DNA of 64,000 nt from Spirillospora albida. Lineage in GTDB: Bacteria; Actinomycetota; Actinomycetes; Streptosporangiales; Streptosporangiaceae. Shown in pieces: positions 17,619-25,354 of this stretch (positions are counted from its first letter, which is position 1; every line of letters begins with the position of its first letter). Below the pieces are notes generated by a model that saw nothing but the letters and a program-made list of their open reading frames with translations, was not told the DNA's origin and did not search any database. The translations under genes were made by a program, and so were the position numbers. The stretch spans positions 186,001 through 250,000 of the forward strand of contig NZ_JOFJ01000002.1 in NCBI RefSeq assembly GCF_000718255.1, read 5' to 3'.

Positions 17619-18959
17619 ATGCGGATGCGCCCCCGGTCGATCAGGGCCAGGGACACGATCGTCGCCGCCGTGCTCGCCGTGCTCGTCCTCGGCCTCTGCG
17701 CGTCCGGTATCGACATGGCGATCCGTACCCGCGTCACGGACGACCTACTCCGATCCGCTCAGATCGACGCCCGCCGGGTGAGCGGCGGCGTCCGCGACGG
17801 AACGCTGCGGACCCCGATCCCCGACGGCGGCCACGGCCGCATCCTCATCCAGGTCGTCGCGCCGGACGGCCGTGTCGTCAACGCCACACCGGCCGCCGCC
17901 GGACGCGCACCCGTCTCGCGCCTCCACCCGTCCAGCGGGATGCGCGTCCGCGACCTGGTCGAATGCCGGGGCCGCTGGCCGCGCCGCGAATGCCGCGCCG
18001 TCGAGGCGATCCGGGTCGACACCGCGCCCGACTCGCTGGTCGTGTACGCGTCCGGGGAACTGCCGTCCTACCTGGTCACCGGCTTGCTCGAAGGGACGCT
18101 GGCCGCGGCGGTGCTGCTGCTCGCCGCCGTCGTCGCGTGGATCACCTGGCTCATCGTCGGCCGGACGCTCCGCCCTGTCGGCGAGATCCGCGCCCAGCTC
18201 GCCGAGATCAGCGCCACCGACCTGTCGCGGCGCGTCTCGGAACCGCCCGGCGAGGACGAGATCGCCCAGCTCGCCCGCACCGCCAACGCGACCCTCGAGC
18301 GGCTGGAGAGCGCCGTCCGGCGGCAGCGCCAGTTCGCCTCGGACGCCTCGCACGAGCTCCGCACGCCCATCGCGGGCCTGCGCGCCAACCTCGAGGACGC
18401 CTCGATGCACCCCGAGGACAACGATCTCCCCGCCGTCGTCCGGCAGGCCCTCCGCGACACCGACCGGCTGGAGGCGATCGTCACCGACCTGCTCCTGCTC
18501 GCCCGCATCGGCACCGGCGGCGCCGTCCAGGAGCGCATCGACCTGTCCGCCCTGGCCGCCGCCGAGCTGGCGGGCCGCGCCTTACACGCCGCGGTCGAGA
18601 CCCGCCTCGACCCGGACGTCCCGGTTCGCGGCGTCCGGATGCAGCTGGTCCGGCTCCTCGGCAACCTCCTGGACAACGCCGACCGCTACGCGGACACGTC
18701 GATCACCGTCGAGGTCGCCCGCGACCACGACCACGCCCTGCTCGCCGTCACCGACGACGGGCCGGGCATCCCCGCCGCCGACCGCGAACGCGTCTTCGAG
18801 CGCTTCACCCGCCTCGACACGGCCCGCAGCCGCGACGCCGGCGGCGTCGGCCTCGGGCTGGCGATCGCCCGCGAGATCGCCCGGTCCCACGACGGCACCC
18901 TCCGCATCGAGGACCGCCCGAGCGGCGTCCGCTTCGCGCTCCGCCTCCCCCTGGCATGA
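17619..18959 (+). CDS. Orphan sensor histidine kinase with extracellular domain
   Basis: 446 aa. TM1 is about residues 12-32, an extracellular domain of about 115 residues has a Cys pair (VECRGRWPRRECRA), TM2 is about 152-176, then HAMP, HisKA (FASDASHELRTPIAG) and HATPase (NLLDNADRY; DDGPGIP; GVGLGLAI). The ATG at 17619 follows AGGGAGGC. No response regulator lies beside it: both neighbours are metabolic genes on the other strand. Confidence 0.9.
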   Translation: MRMRPRSIRARDTIVAAVLAVLVLGLCASGIDMAIRTRVTDDLLRSAQIDARRVSGGVRDGTLRTPIPDGGHGRILIQVVAPDGRVVNATPAAAGRAPVSRLHPSSGMRVRDLVECRGRWPRRECRAVEAIRVDTAPDSLVVYASGELPSYLVTGLLEGTLAAAVLLLAAVVAWITWLIVGRTLRPVGEIRAQLAEISATDLSRRVSEPPGEDEIAQLARTANATLERLESAVRRQRQFASDASHELRTPIAGLRANLEDASMHPEDNDLPAVVRQALRDTDRLEAIVTDLLLLARIGTGGAVQERIDLSALAAAELAGRALHAAVETRLDPDVPVRGVRMQLVRLLGNLLDNADRYADTSITVEVARDHDHALLAVTDDGPGIPAADRERVFERFTRLDTARSRDAGGVGLGLAIAREIARSHDGTLRIEDRPSGVRFALRLPLA

Positions 18960-18964
18960 GAAAA

Positions 18965-18984
18965 GGGCCGTCCGAGGACGGCCC
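18965..18984. terminator. Bidirectional terminator between the orphan kinase and YceI
   Basis: GGGCCGTCC pairs with GGACGGCCC (18965-18973 / 18976-18984). An AAAA run on the left gives a U-run for minus-strand (yceI) transcripts. The hairpin starts 6 bp after the kinase stop. Confidence 0.75.
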
Positions 18985-18999
18985 CTCTCCTCACCGCGG

Positions 19000-19548
19000 T
19001 CAGGCGCGAACGGCCTGGACCTCCAGCTGGATGTCGACCTTGTCGCCGAGCAGCGCCTTGTCGCCCTTCAGCGGGACGTTGAACTCGATGCCCCAGTCCT
19101 TGCGGTTGATGGTCGTGGACGCGGTGAAACCGGCGCGCGTCCCGCCCCACGGGTCCTCGCCGACGCCGTTGAACTCGACCTCGAAGCTGACCGGACGCGT
19201 CACGCCGCGGATGGTGAGGTCGCCGTCCAGGTAGTTCTCGCCGCCCTCGGTGCGGACACCCGTGGTCACGAACGACATGGTGGGGTGGTTCTCGACGTCC
19301 AGGACGTCGGAGCCGCGCACGTGCGCGTCCCGGTCGGCGTTCCGCGTGTCCAGGGAGGCCATCGTGATCTCGGCGGTCGCGGTCGACTTCGCGACGTCCT
19401 CGGCGACCTCGATGCTCCCGCTGAATTCGGTGAACGTGCCGCGCACCTTGCTCATCAGGTGCCGGATGGCGAACGTGACCTCGGAGTGCGCGGGGTCGAT
19501 GTTCCAGGTGCCGGCGGTCAGACCCGGGGCGACGGTGGCGATGCTCAT
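19000..19548 (-). CDS. YceI family protein
   Basis: 182 aa, no signal peptide. The YceI lipocalin-like barrel is clear: GTWNIDPAHSEVTFAIRHLM, RGTFTEFSG, LDTRNADRDAHVRG and WGIEFNVPL. Family proteins bind polyprenoid or amphiphilic molecules; actinobacterial ones are cytosolic and often stress-inducible. The ATG at 19548 follows GAGGGAGC. The promoter region has two inverted repeats suggesting MarR-type control. Confidence 0.9.
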   Translation of the reverse strand: MSIATVAPGLTAGTWNIDPAHSEVTFAIRHLMSKVRGTFTEFSGSIEVAEDVAKSTATAEITMASLDTRNADRDAHVRGSDVLDVENHPTMSFVTTGVRTEGGENYLDGDLTIRGVTRPVSFEVEFNGVGEDPWGGTRAGFTASTTINRKDWGIEFNVPLKGDKALLGDKVDIQLEVQAVRA

Positions 19549-19571
19549 GTGATGCTCCCTCAGTGATGTGC

Positions 19572-19613
19572 TTGAAACTTCAACAACAAGACCCAGATTA
19601 CTTGAGGGTTCAA
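19572..19613. promoter_or_regulatory. Two TTGAR-NN-TTCAA operators upstream of yceI
   Basis: TTGAAACTTCAA (19572-19583) and TTGAGGGTTCAA (19602-19613) have identical half-sites apart from one base and are exactly 30 bp apart, about three helical turns. They lie 24-65 bp upstream of the yceI ATG. TTGAA/TTCAA dyads are typical of MarR-family binding; no MarR gene is adjacent. Confidence 0.6.
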
Positions 19614-19700
19614 ACACTGTCAACCCCCACCCTTTCCCACCCGTCACGACCACCCCAACGCTCAGTGAGCGACATGCCGGACCGCGCCCCAGAACGATGG

Positions 19701-20204
19701 TCAGGCGGAGGGGCGGGTGCCGAGGACGGCTTGGATCAGATGGTCGGGATCGCGAGCGTTGATGATCCGCCAGCGTGTCCCGTCCGGGACGAGTGCCCAC
19801 CACTCGCCCGTGGAGGCGCCCCACCAGCAGACGACGCCGGGCAACCGGTGCCGCACCTCGGCGATGGTGACCGAGAGGGAAGGAGCCGGCTCCGGCGGAT
19901 ACCGACCCGGCGCGCGTCCTTGCCGGCTCCTCGCGGCGATCGCGGTCGTCACGAACGGAGTGAGGATGCGGGTGATCCGCTCAGCCGCGCGGACCGGTCT
20001 GTCGTACGGGGCCAGATGCTCGCCCGTGCTCGACCGGAACCACCACGTGCCGGACGCCGGAACGAGCGCGATGCTCTCTCCGAATTGCGGCACGTCGGCA
20101 TCGAAGACACGGAGGAGCGGGCGAGGCTCGTCGTAGCGGGGAAGGACCTGCCAGCCCTCCCGAACGACCTCCGCCGCGAGCCTGTCGAGATGCGCCCTCA
20201 CCAT
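19701..20204 (-). CDS. Hypothetical actinobacterial protein next to an XRE regulator
   Basis: 167 aa, not recognised. It is soluble and contains two similar blocks: WWFRSSTGEHLAPYDRP and WWGASTGEWWALVPDG, suggesting an internal duplication of a WW..STGE motif. The ATG at 20204 overlaps the preceding stop (TGATG), so it is coupled to the 88-aa gene. The pair is divergent from the XRE-DUF397 genes and shares a promoter repeat with them, so it may belong to the same regulatory locus. Confidence 0.65.
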   Translation of the reverse strand: MVRAHLDRLAAEVVREGWQVLPRYDEPRPLLRVFDADVPQFGESIALVPASGTWWFRSSTGEHLAPYDRPVRAAERITRILTPFVTTAIAARSRQGRAPGRYPPEPAPSLSVTIAEVRHRLPGVVCWWGASTGEWWALVPDGTRWRIINARDPDHLIQAVLGTRPSA

Positions 20205-20470
20205 CACCAGTCGACACACCGCTCGGGGGTGTGCGCCGACGCGGTGCGGCGGCCCGTCGCGCGCTCACGCTCTACGGTCAGCGCCTCGCGGAGTTCGTCG
20301 GCGCTGTTGCGGATGACGGTCGCCTCCACGCCCGCCTTCGGGTCGTGCAGCGTGGCGACCCAGTCGCCGAGCCGTCCGTCATGGCGCGTCGCACGCCAGA
20401 TCCGGTGCCCCCGGAAGTCGCCGCGAAGCTGAGCCAACGCCTGGTCGGCGGGGTCGACGGCCGCGTTCAT
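20204..20470 (-). CDS. Small hypothetical protein, coupled to the 167-aa gene
   Basis: 88 aa, not recognised. Composition is balanced (HRIWRATRHDGRLGDWVATLHD, then a helical VIRNSADELREALTVERER tail), unlike shadow frames. The ATG at 20470 is preferred over GTG at 20476 because AAGGGA is 9 bp from it. The stop overlaps the next start by one base. Confidence 0.6.
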   Translation of the reverse strand: MNAAVDPADQALAQLRGDFRGHRIWRATRHDGRLGDWVATLHDPKAGVEATVIRNSADELREALTVERERATGRRTASAHTPERCVDW

Positions 20471-20488
20471 GCTCACCAGTCCCTTGCG

Positions 20489-20604
20489 TCTCGGTTTCTC
20501 TCCGTTACCGACCCCGATCTTCCTGTGATCGGGCTATCGTCGGGAAGGAGCAGAAAGAACGCGTAGGAAAGGCCCGCCCGTCGTTGGAAACCGATCTCGG
20601 TTTC
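20489..20604. promoter_or_regulatory. Shared XRE operator candidate: palindrome plus repeated half-site
   Basis: GAAACCGA-TC-TCGGTTTC is a perfect dyad at 20587-20604, ending 19 bp before the XRE start. The 10-mer TCTCGGTTTC occurs at 20595-20604 and again at 20489-20498, just upstream of the divergent small gene. A second dyad, CCCGATC/GATCGGG, spans 20513-20533. One regulator could thus control both directions. Confidence 0.55.
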
Positions 20605-20623
20605 GTACCCTCGGAGGTTTTCC

Positions 20624-21451
20624 GTGCCCCGTCGCCCGCGTGACCCCGGCGTCCCTTCCTCACCCACCGAATACTTCGGTGCCGAACTCCGCGCGCGACG
20701 AGAACTGGCCCAACTTTCACGGCCGCAGCTGGCCGACAAGCTCGGTTACTCACCTCAGTGGATCGGCCAGATCGAGTCGGGACGATGCGCGCCCTCCGAG
20801 GACTTCGCCAAGGACTGCGATTCGTTCTTCAGTGCGAACGGGACGTTCCATCGCATCTGGGGGTGGATGCAGGAACTCGGCAAGCTGCAGGTCCTACCGC
20901 CCGGCTTCGATGACTTCATCCAGAAGGAAGCGGAGGCGGAGGTGATGTACATCTTCGAGACCATGGTCATCACCGGCCTGTTCCAGACCCCTGAATACGC
21001 CTACGAGGTCGTAAAGTCCGACAAGACGGACGAGGCCGCGCGTCAGCTCGTCAGGACCCGCATGGATCGGCAGGAGATCCTCAAGCGCGAAGACCCACCG
21101 CACGTGGTGGCAATTTTCGATGAGAGCGCGATTCGACGCCCGATCGGTGGTCGCGAGATCCTTAAGGGACAGGTACAGCACCTGATGGATCTGGCAGTCC
21201 TCCATCATGTAACGCTTCAGATTGTTCCCGAAACTAAAGGCGCCTACGCAGGCTTGCTGGGTGCGTTTACAATCATGAGTTTTCGGAACGATCCGGACAT
21301 CGTGCATCTGGATGGTCACGTTGGCGCGCAGCTTGTGGATCACCCTGACGCTGTCCGAATGTATGGGGTACGTTTCGACTTGATCAGGGGTGCAGCGATG
21401 TCCGCTGATGCCTCCCTTGACAGGCTCGGGATGATCCTGGAGGACCAATGA
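20624..21451 (+). CDS. XRE-family regulator with DUF5753 domain
   Basis: 275 aa. The N-terminal HTH (about residues 18-70) has LAQLSRPQLADKLGYSPQWIGQIESGR. The C-terminal DUF5753 ligand/partner domain is recognised by ITGLFQTPEYA, RMDRQEILKR, IFDESAIRR, LQIVPETKGAYAGL and VHLDGHVG. The GTG at 20624 follows CTCGGAGG. It overlaps the DUF397 gene by 4 bp (ATGA). Such WhiJ-like regulator/DUF397 pairs are widespread in actinomycetes and tied to development and antibiotic control; they may work as toxin-antitoxin-like couples. Codon use near 21170-21400 is less GC3-biased than neighbours. Confidence 0.9.
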   Translation: MPRRPRDPGVPSSPTEYFGAELRARRELAQLSRPQLADKLGYSPQWIGQIESGRCAPSEDFAKDCDSFFSANGTFHRIWGWMQELGKLQVLPPGFDDFIQKEAEAEVMYIFETMVITGLFQTPEYAYEVVKSDKTDEAARQLVRTRMDRQEILKREDPPHVVAIFDESAIRRPIGGREILKGQVQHLMDLAVLHHVTLQIVPETKGAYAGLLGAFTIMSFRNDPDIVHLDGHVGAQLVDHPDAVRMYGVRFDLIRGAAMSADASLDRLGMILEDQ

Positions 21452-21657
21452 ACACGCGCCATGCGTCCACTGTGCAGTGGCGTAAGAGTAGCCACAGTGG
21501 TGACACGGGTGGACAGTGCGTCGAGGTGGCGGACGTGGCGGCGGCGGTGGCCGTGCGGGACTCGAAGGACCCGGACGGGCCGAAGCTGGTGTTCGGGGCG
21601 GATGCCTGGGCGGCGTTCGCGCAGCGGGTCAAGGCGGGAACGCTCGACCTGAGCTGA
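21448..21657 (+). CDS. DUF397 protein
   Basis: 69 aa with the family signature: QWRKSSHSGDTGGQCVEVAD, VAVRDSKDPDGPKLVF and WAAFAQRVKAG. It overlaps the upstream XRE stop (ATGA). It is the probable partner of that regulator. Confidence 0.9.
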   Translation: MNTRHASTVQWRKSSHSGDTGGQCVEVADVAAAVAVRDSKDPDGPKLVFGADAWAAFAQRVKAGTLDLS

Positions 21658-21670
21658 GACCGACTGGACG

Positions 21671-21711
21671 GAACCCCGGCCCCGGCGCGTCACGCGCCGA
21701 GCCCGGGGTTC
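21671..21711 (+). terminator. Terminator after the XRE-DUF397 operon
   Basis: A two-tier hairpin: outer arms GAACCCCGGC and GCCCGGGGTTC, inner CGGCGCG/CGCGCCG around TCA. It starts 14 bp after the DUF397 stop. Confidence 0.7.
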
Positions 21712-21749
21712 TCGCGCGTCCGGCATGGCCGCACCCGACGAGGAGAGAC

Positions 21750-22076
21750 ATGAAGGGGCGCATCGGCCGGCGGAAGGCGGTACAGATCGACGACCGCGAG
21801 GCGGCCGCGCTCCTCGCCGCGAGAGCGTTCATCGAGATCCGCCATCTCGCCCGGCCTGGGACGAAGGAGCCGTCGTCGGCCGAGGACATGCAGCGGATCT
21901 GGTTCCTGGCGAACCTGTGCCACAACATGCCGGGCGCCACCCAACGGCGCGCCTGGCGGCCGTCCCGCCGGAACGCCCCCATGAGCAGCGGGGATCGTGC
22001 GAGAGCCGAGCGCCCGATGAGCTGGACATGGCACACGACCGGCCCGAGGGACGCGCCTGGATCCTGGAACGGCTGA
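21750..22076 (+). pseudogene. Decayed hypothetical gene, N-terminal fragment
   Basis: The ATG at 21750 has a good site (CGAGGAGAGAC). It opens a coding-like frame (KAVQIDDREAAALLAARAFIEIRHL, MQRIWFLANLCHN) to about MSWTWHTTGP at 22043. After that the meaningful reading continues in the next frame (EGRAWILERLSEAGHRWIP), while this frame hits TGA at 22074-22076. A single missing C in the run at about 22041-22044 would explain it. I believe this is an actinomycete hypothetical family usually 200-260 aa long, but cannot name a function. Confidence 0.6.
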
Positions 22077-22112
22077 GCGAGGCCGGGCACCGCTGGATAC
22101 CCTCCACCACCA

Positions 22113-22490
22113 TTGCCGACCCCTCGCAGGGGAGCCCACCTCACGCTGCACCGGCGGCTCGGCATGCCAGTTCGGTGGCCCGTGCGACCGCCCGAGGGGC
22201 ACTCGGCGCTGCCCCGCTCGGCACGTGTTCTCAAGGCGATGAACGCCGACACCGTCTGCGCTCTCTACGAGGAGGCAGCCCGCCTCCGGCTCGGCCTCGG
22301 CGCAGGCGGCCCGTGGCTGCGAGCGCATATGGACTCCGATGCCGTCCACCACCTGGTGCCCGACCCCGCGTCCTACTACTGGCCGGACGGGGAGCGGCGC
22401 TGGTGGCAGTGCACCGCCCTGCTGCGCATGTCCGACGGCGAACAGGTCACCGGCATGCTCGCCGTTCTGCCCGAGACCATGGCCGGTTGA
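22113..22490 (+). pseudogene. Decayed hypothetical gene, C-terminal fragment
   Basis: The same reading frame as the N-terminal fragment resumes near 22113 (LPTPRRGAHLTLHRRL) and runs to TGA at 22490 through RVLKAMNADTVCALYEEAAR, RLGLGAGGPWLRAH, VPDPASYYWPDG and WWQCTALLRM. One extra base at about 22112 restores the frame lost upstream. The end also looks damaged: coding character seems to shift frame again after VLPETMA (LAVLSTVP in the next frame). It could be expressed from TTG 22113, but is more likely the second half of a broken gene. Confidence 0.55.
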
Positions 22491-22571
22491 CCTGGCCGTT
22501 CTGTCCACGGTGCCGGTCAACCGCTCCGGGCATGCCGCCGGTCCGTCCGGCTGGAAGACGAAGCTCCAGTT

Positions 22572-23204
22572 CTAGTCGGTGCGGGCACTGGGAGGCGATG
22601 CGGCCTCCCACACGAAGCCGTCCGGATCGGTGAAGGGGCCGGCGTCACTGCCGATCACGAGCCGGTGGGATCCTTCGCCCTCGGCGGGGACGCCGGCGAC
22701 CTTGGCGAGGGCGCGGCGCTTGTAGAGCGCCATCGTGATGGGATCCGACGGTGCGCCGAGCTCGACGTACCTGCGGCCGTAGCTCTTCGCCACGGTGAGT
22801 CCGCGCTCGACGTAGAACCGCTTGCTCGCGGCGACGTCCGCGACGCCGAGTTGCAGCACGATGCCGTCGATCTGCCGGGTGGCCGGACCGGCGTCCTTCT
22901 TGGTCGAGGACGCGATCGTCACGATGGTCCCGTCCGGCGTCCGCACCACGCCGCCGTAGCCCCAGAGCGATTTCGCGGGCGCTTTGAGCGCCGTGGCGCC
23001 GGCGTCGAGCGCGGCGCCGACGAACCCGTCGACGGTGGCCGGCCTGGACACGACGAGCGACAGCGTGAACCCGCGGAAGCCGGTCGCCGGTGCCTGCGAG
23101 GCGCGCGGGCGCACCAGCGGGCCCAGGCCGAAGGCGGCGGTGTAGAACCGGTCGGCGGCCATTGCGTCGGGCACCTCGATGGCGACGAACTCGATGGAAG
23201 CCAT
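22572..23204 (-). CDS. VOC-superfamily (glyoxalase-like) protein, two domains
   Basis: 210 aa with two tandem VOC half-domains: IEFVAIEVPDAMAADRFYTAAFGLG (from residue 4) and IVLQLGVADVAASKRFYVERGLTV (about 115). Each ends in a metal/substrate loop (GYGGVVRTPDGTIVTIAS; PFTDPDGFVWE). The family includes glyoxalases, extradiol dioxygenases and resistance proteins; the canonical metal ligands are not complete, so the substrate is unknown. It ends against the decayed plus-strand gene. Confidence 0.85.
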   Translation of the reverse strand: MASIEFVAIEVPDAMAADRFYTAAFGLGPLVRPRASQAPATGFRGFTLSLVVSRPATVDGFVGAALDAGATALKAPAKSLWGYGGVVRTPDGTIVTIASSTKKDAGPATRQIDGIVLQLGVADVAASKRFYVERGLTVAKSYGRRYVELGAPSDPITMALYKRRALAKVAGVPAEGEGSHRLVIGSDAGPFTDPDGFVWEAASPPSARTD

Positions 23205-23369
23205 GCGGACAAGCTACGTGCGGCTCGGCGCCCAGGCCAGCGGAAGCCGGTCCGCGTCGGCCAAAGCGCCTGCAACGCACGACGACCGGAACGGGTCGGG
23301 GACGCCCCGCGAGGCGAGCGCGGCGCGGGCGGCGGCGGCGACGCTTGTGAATGGTCGCGCGATGGACAT

Positions 23370-24530
23370 TCATCTTGCGGAGATGATGCGGCCGGTCACC
23401 TCGCCGAAGCCCAGGCGTGCGCCGGCCGGGCCGGGGGCCGTGGCGGTGATGGTGACCTCGTCGCCGTCCTCCAGGAAGGTGCTCGATCGGCCGTCCACCT
23501 CGATCGGCTCCTTGCCGCCCCAGGTCAGCTCGATGAACGCGCCTCGCTGGTGCTTCTCCGGGCCCGAGACGGTTCCGGACGCGAACAGGTCGCCGGTGCG
23601 GAGGGACGCGCCGTTCACCGTCATGTGCGCCATCATCTGGGCCGGTGACCAGTACATCTCCCGGTAGGGCGGACGAGAGACCTCCTGGCCGTTCCAGGTG
23701 ACGGCCAGGTCGATGTCCAGCCCCCACGGGCTCTTCTCGCGCAGGTAGGGGAGCGGCTCCGGGTCCTGGGGCGGCGTCGCGACGCGGGCCGCCTCCAGGG
23801 CCTGCACTGGGACGACCCAAGGGGAGATGGACGTCGCGAAGCTCTTCCCCAGGAACGGCCCCAGGGGGACGTACTCCCACGCTTGGACGTCACGGGCCGA
23901 CCAGTCGTTGAGGAGGACGACACCGAAGACGTGGTCGGCGAAATCGTCCACGGCGACCGGGTCGCCCAGGGGAGAGCCCTTGCCGACGATGAAGCCGACC
24001 TCTGCCTCGATGTCCAGGCGCTGGGACGGGCCGAAGGTGATGCCGTCCGGCGTCTTGCGCTGGCCGCTCGGCCGCACGATGTCCGTACCGGAGACGACGA
24101 CCGTTCCGGCACGGCCGTGATAGCCGACCGGGAGGTGCTTCCAGTTCGGCATCAGCGGCTCGGAGCCGGGACGGAACAGTCGGCCCAAGTTGGACGCGTG
24201 GTGCTCCGAGGCGTAGAAGTCGACGTAGTCGGCCACCTCGATCGGCAGGTGCAGGGCGACCGCGCCGACCGCGTGCACCGCGTCGTCCGGGATGTCGCCC
24301 GAGACCAGGGCCTTGACGCGCTCGCGGGTTCCGGCCCAGTCGCCCTCCGCCATGAAGGCGTTGAGGCTGGGGGCGGAGAAGCACGGGTCGCCCAGGGTCG
24401 CGGCCAGGTCCACCACATGGTCGGCCACGCGGACTCCCACGCGCGGGTCCGTTCCGGGCGTCGAGAACACGCCGTAGGGGAGGTTGTCCATGCCGAAGGG
24501 CGAGCCGTCCGGGATCTCGATGTGCGTCAT
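23370..24530 (-). CDS. fahA: Fumarylacetoacetase
   Basis: Last step of tyrosine/homogentisate catabolism: hydrolyses fumarylacetoacetate to fumarate and acetoacetate. The 386-aa protein has the FAH N-terminal SH3-like domain and C-terminal beta-roll. Motifs are YHGRAGTVVVSGTDIVRP, RLDIEAEVGFIVGKG (metal-binding Glu), LLNDWSARDVQAWEYVPLG (metal-binding Asp) and LRTGDLFASGTVSGP. The ATG overlaps the stop of the unknown protein gene (ATGA), third in the hmgA operon. Confidence 0.95.
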   Translation of the reverse strand: MTHIEIPDGSPFGMDNLPYGVFSTPGTDPRVGVRVADHVVDLAATLGDPCFSAPSLNAFMAEGDWAGTRERVKALVSGDIPDDAVHAVGAVALHLPIEVADYVDFYASEHHASNLGRLFRPGSEPLMPNWKHLPVGYHGRAGTVVVSGTDIVRPSGQRKTPDGITFGPSQRLDIEAEVGFIVGKGSPLGDPVAVDDFADHVFGVVLLNDWSARDVQAWEYVPLGPFLGKSFATSISPWVVPVQALEAARVATPPQDPEPLPYLREKSPWGLDIDLAVTWNGQEVSRPPYREMYWSPAQMMAHMTVNGASLRTGDLFASGTVSGPEKHQRGAFIELTWGGKEPIEVDGRSSTFLEDGDEVTITATAPGPAGARLGFGEVTGRIISAR

Positions 24531-25354
24531 GTGTCGTTTTCCAGGAGCTTGAGCGGGAGCAGGCCGAGGTCGGCGAGTTCGGTCAGGGGTTCGAGGACGC
24601 TGCACGTCCCGAACGACAGGAAGCGCCCGCGGACCGCCCGTATGCGGTCGGCGGGCAGATCGGCGACCCGCGCGGCGACCGCGGACGCGTCGCGGTCGGC
24701 GAGGATGTGCGTGATGCGGGTGACCGGGGCGTCGTCGAGGGCGGCCGCCGTGGCGAGCAGGAGGTTCAGGAAGCCGTGCTGCTCGAACCCCGTCGGCGGG
24801 TCGGTGTTGCGGACGGCGTGGTGCAGCCCCGCGGTCGCCTTGAACGCGACCCCCGCGTCGACGGCCGCCTTGACCATGCCCGCGAGCTCGTCCGGGGACG
24901 GGTACAGCGCCCCCGTGACGCCGCCGGTCCGGAACTTGGCGCGGTGCCCCTCGAACATCAGGGCCTTGATGAACTCCGGGCCCCGGGCGTCCCTGGGGAT
25001 CTCCACATAGACGGTGACCGGGGGGTCGCCCAGCTCCCGGAAGAACCGCGCCGGGGTCATGTCGTCCGGGACGGCGACCTCCAGGGCGCGCAGCCGCAGC
25101 GGCATGCCGGAGCCCCGTGTCAGTACCTCCCACGCCTGGATCGGGCCGCCCGGCGCCGTCAGCGCGACGTCGATCGGCTCCGTCACGGGCAGGTCGTCGA
25201 GGGCGGTGGCGGGCAGGACCAGGAGACCGACCGCGTCCGCGTAGGGCGCCGCGCGATGAACGCGGTGGGCCGGGAGGGCGTCGGCCAGTGGCATCAGGCC
25301 CGGCGGGAACACGGACGCGTCGTCGCAGAGGCCGAGGGCCAGTGGAGGGATCAT
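24527..25354 (-). CDS. Unknown protein between HmgA and FahA; candidate maleylacetoacetate isomerase
   Basis: 275 aa, soluble. It is not a GST/zeta-type maleylacetoacetate isomerase and not the DinB-like mycothiol-dependent type. Visible conserved-looking blocks are VTVYVEIPRD (113-122), AKFRTGGVTG (139-148), VAFKATAGLHHAVR (169-182), RITHILADRD and a single Cys in FGTCSV (251). The alternation of strands and helices suggests an alpha/beta barrel. It overlaps both neighbours by 4 bp (ATGA), so it is translated in fixed proportion with hmgA and fahA. No isomerase is otherwise encoded here, and actinobacteria lack glutathione, hence the isomerase hypothesis. That role is inference from context only. 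Confidence 0.75.
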   Translation of the reverse strand: MIPPLALGLCDDASVFPPGLMPLADALPAHRVHRAAPYADAVGLLVLPATALDDLPVTEPIDVALTAPGGPIQAWEVLTRGSGMPLRLRALEVAVPDDMTPARFFRELGDPPVTVYVEIPRDARGPEFIKALMFEGHRAKFRTGGVTGALYPSPDELAGMVKAAVDAGVAFKATAGLHHAVRNTDPPTGFEQHGFLNLLLATAAALDDAPVTRITHILADRDASAVAARVADLPADRIRAVRGRFLSFGTCSVLEPLTELADLGLLPLKLLENDT

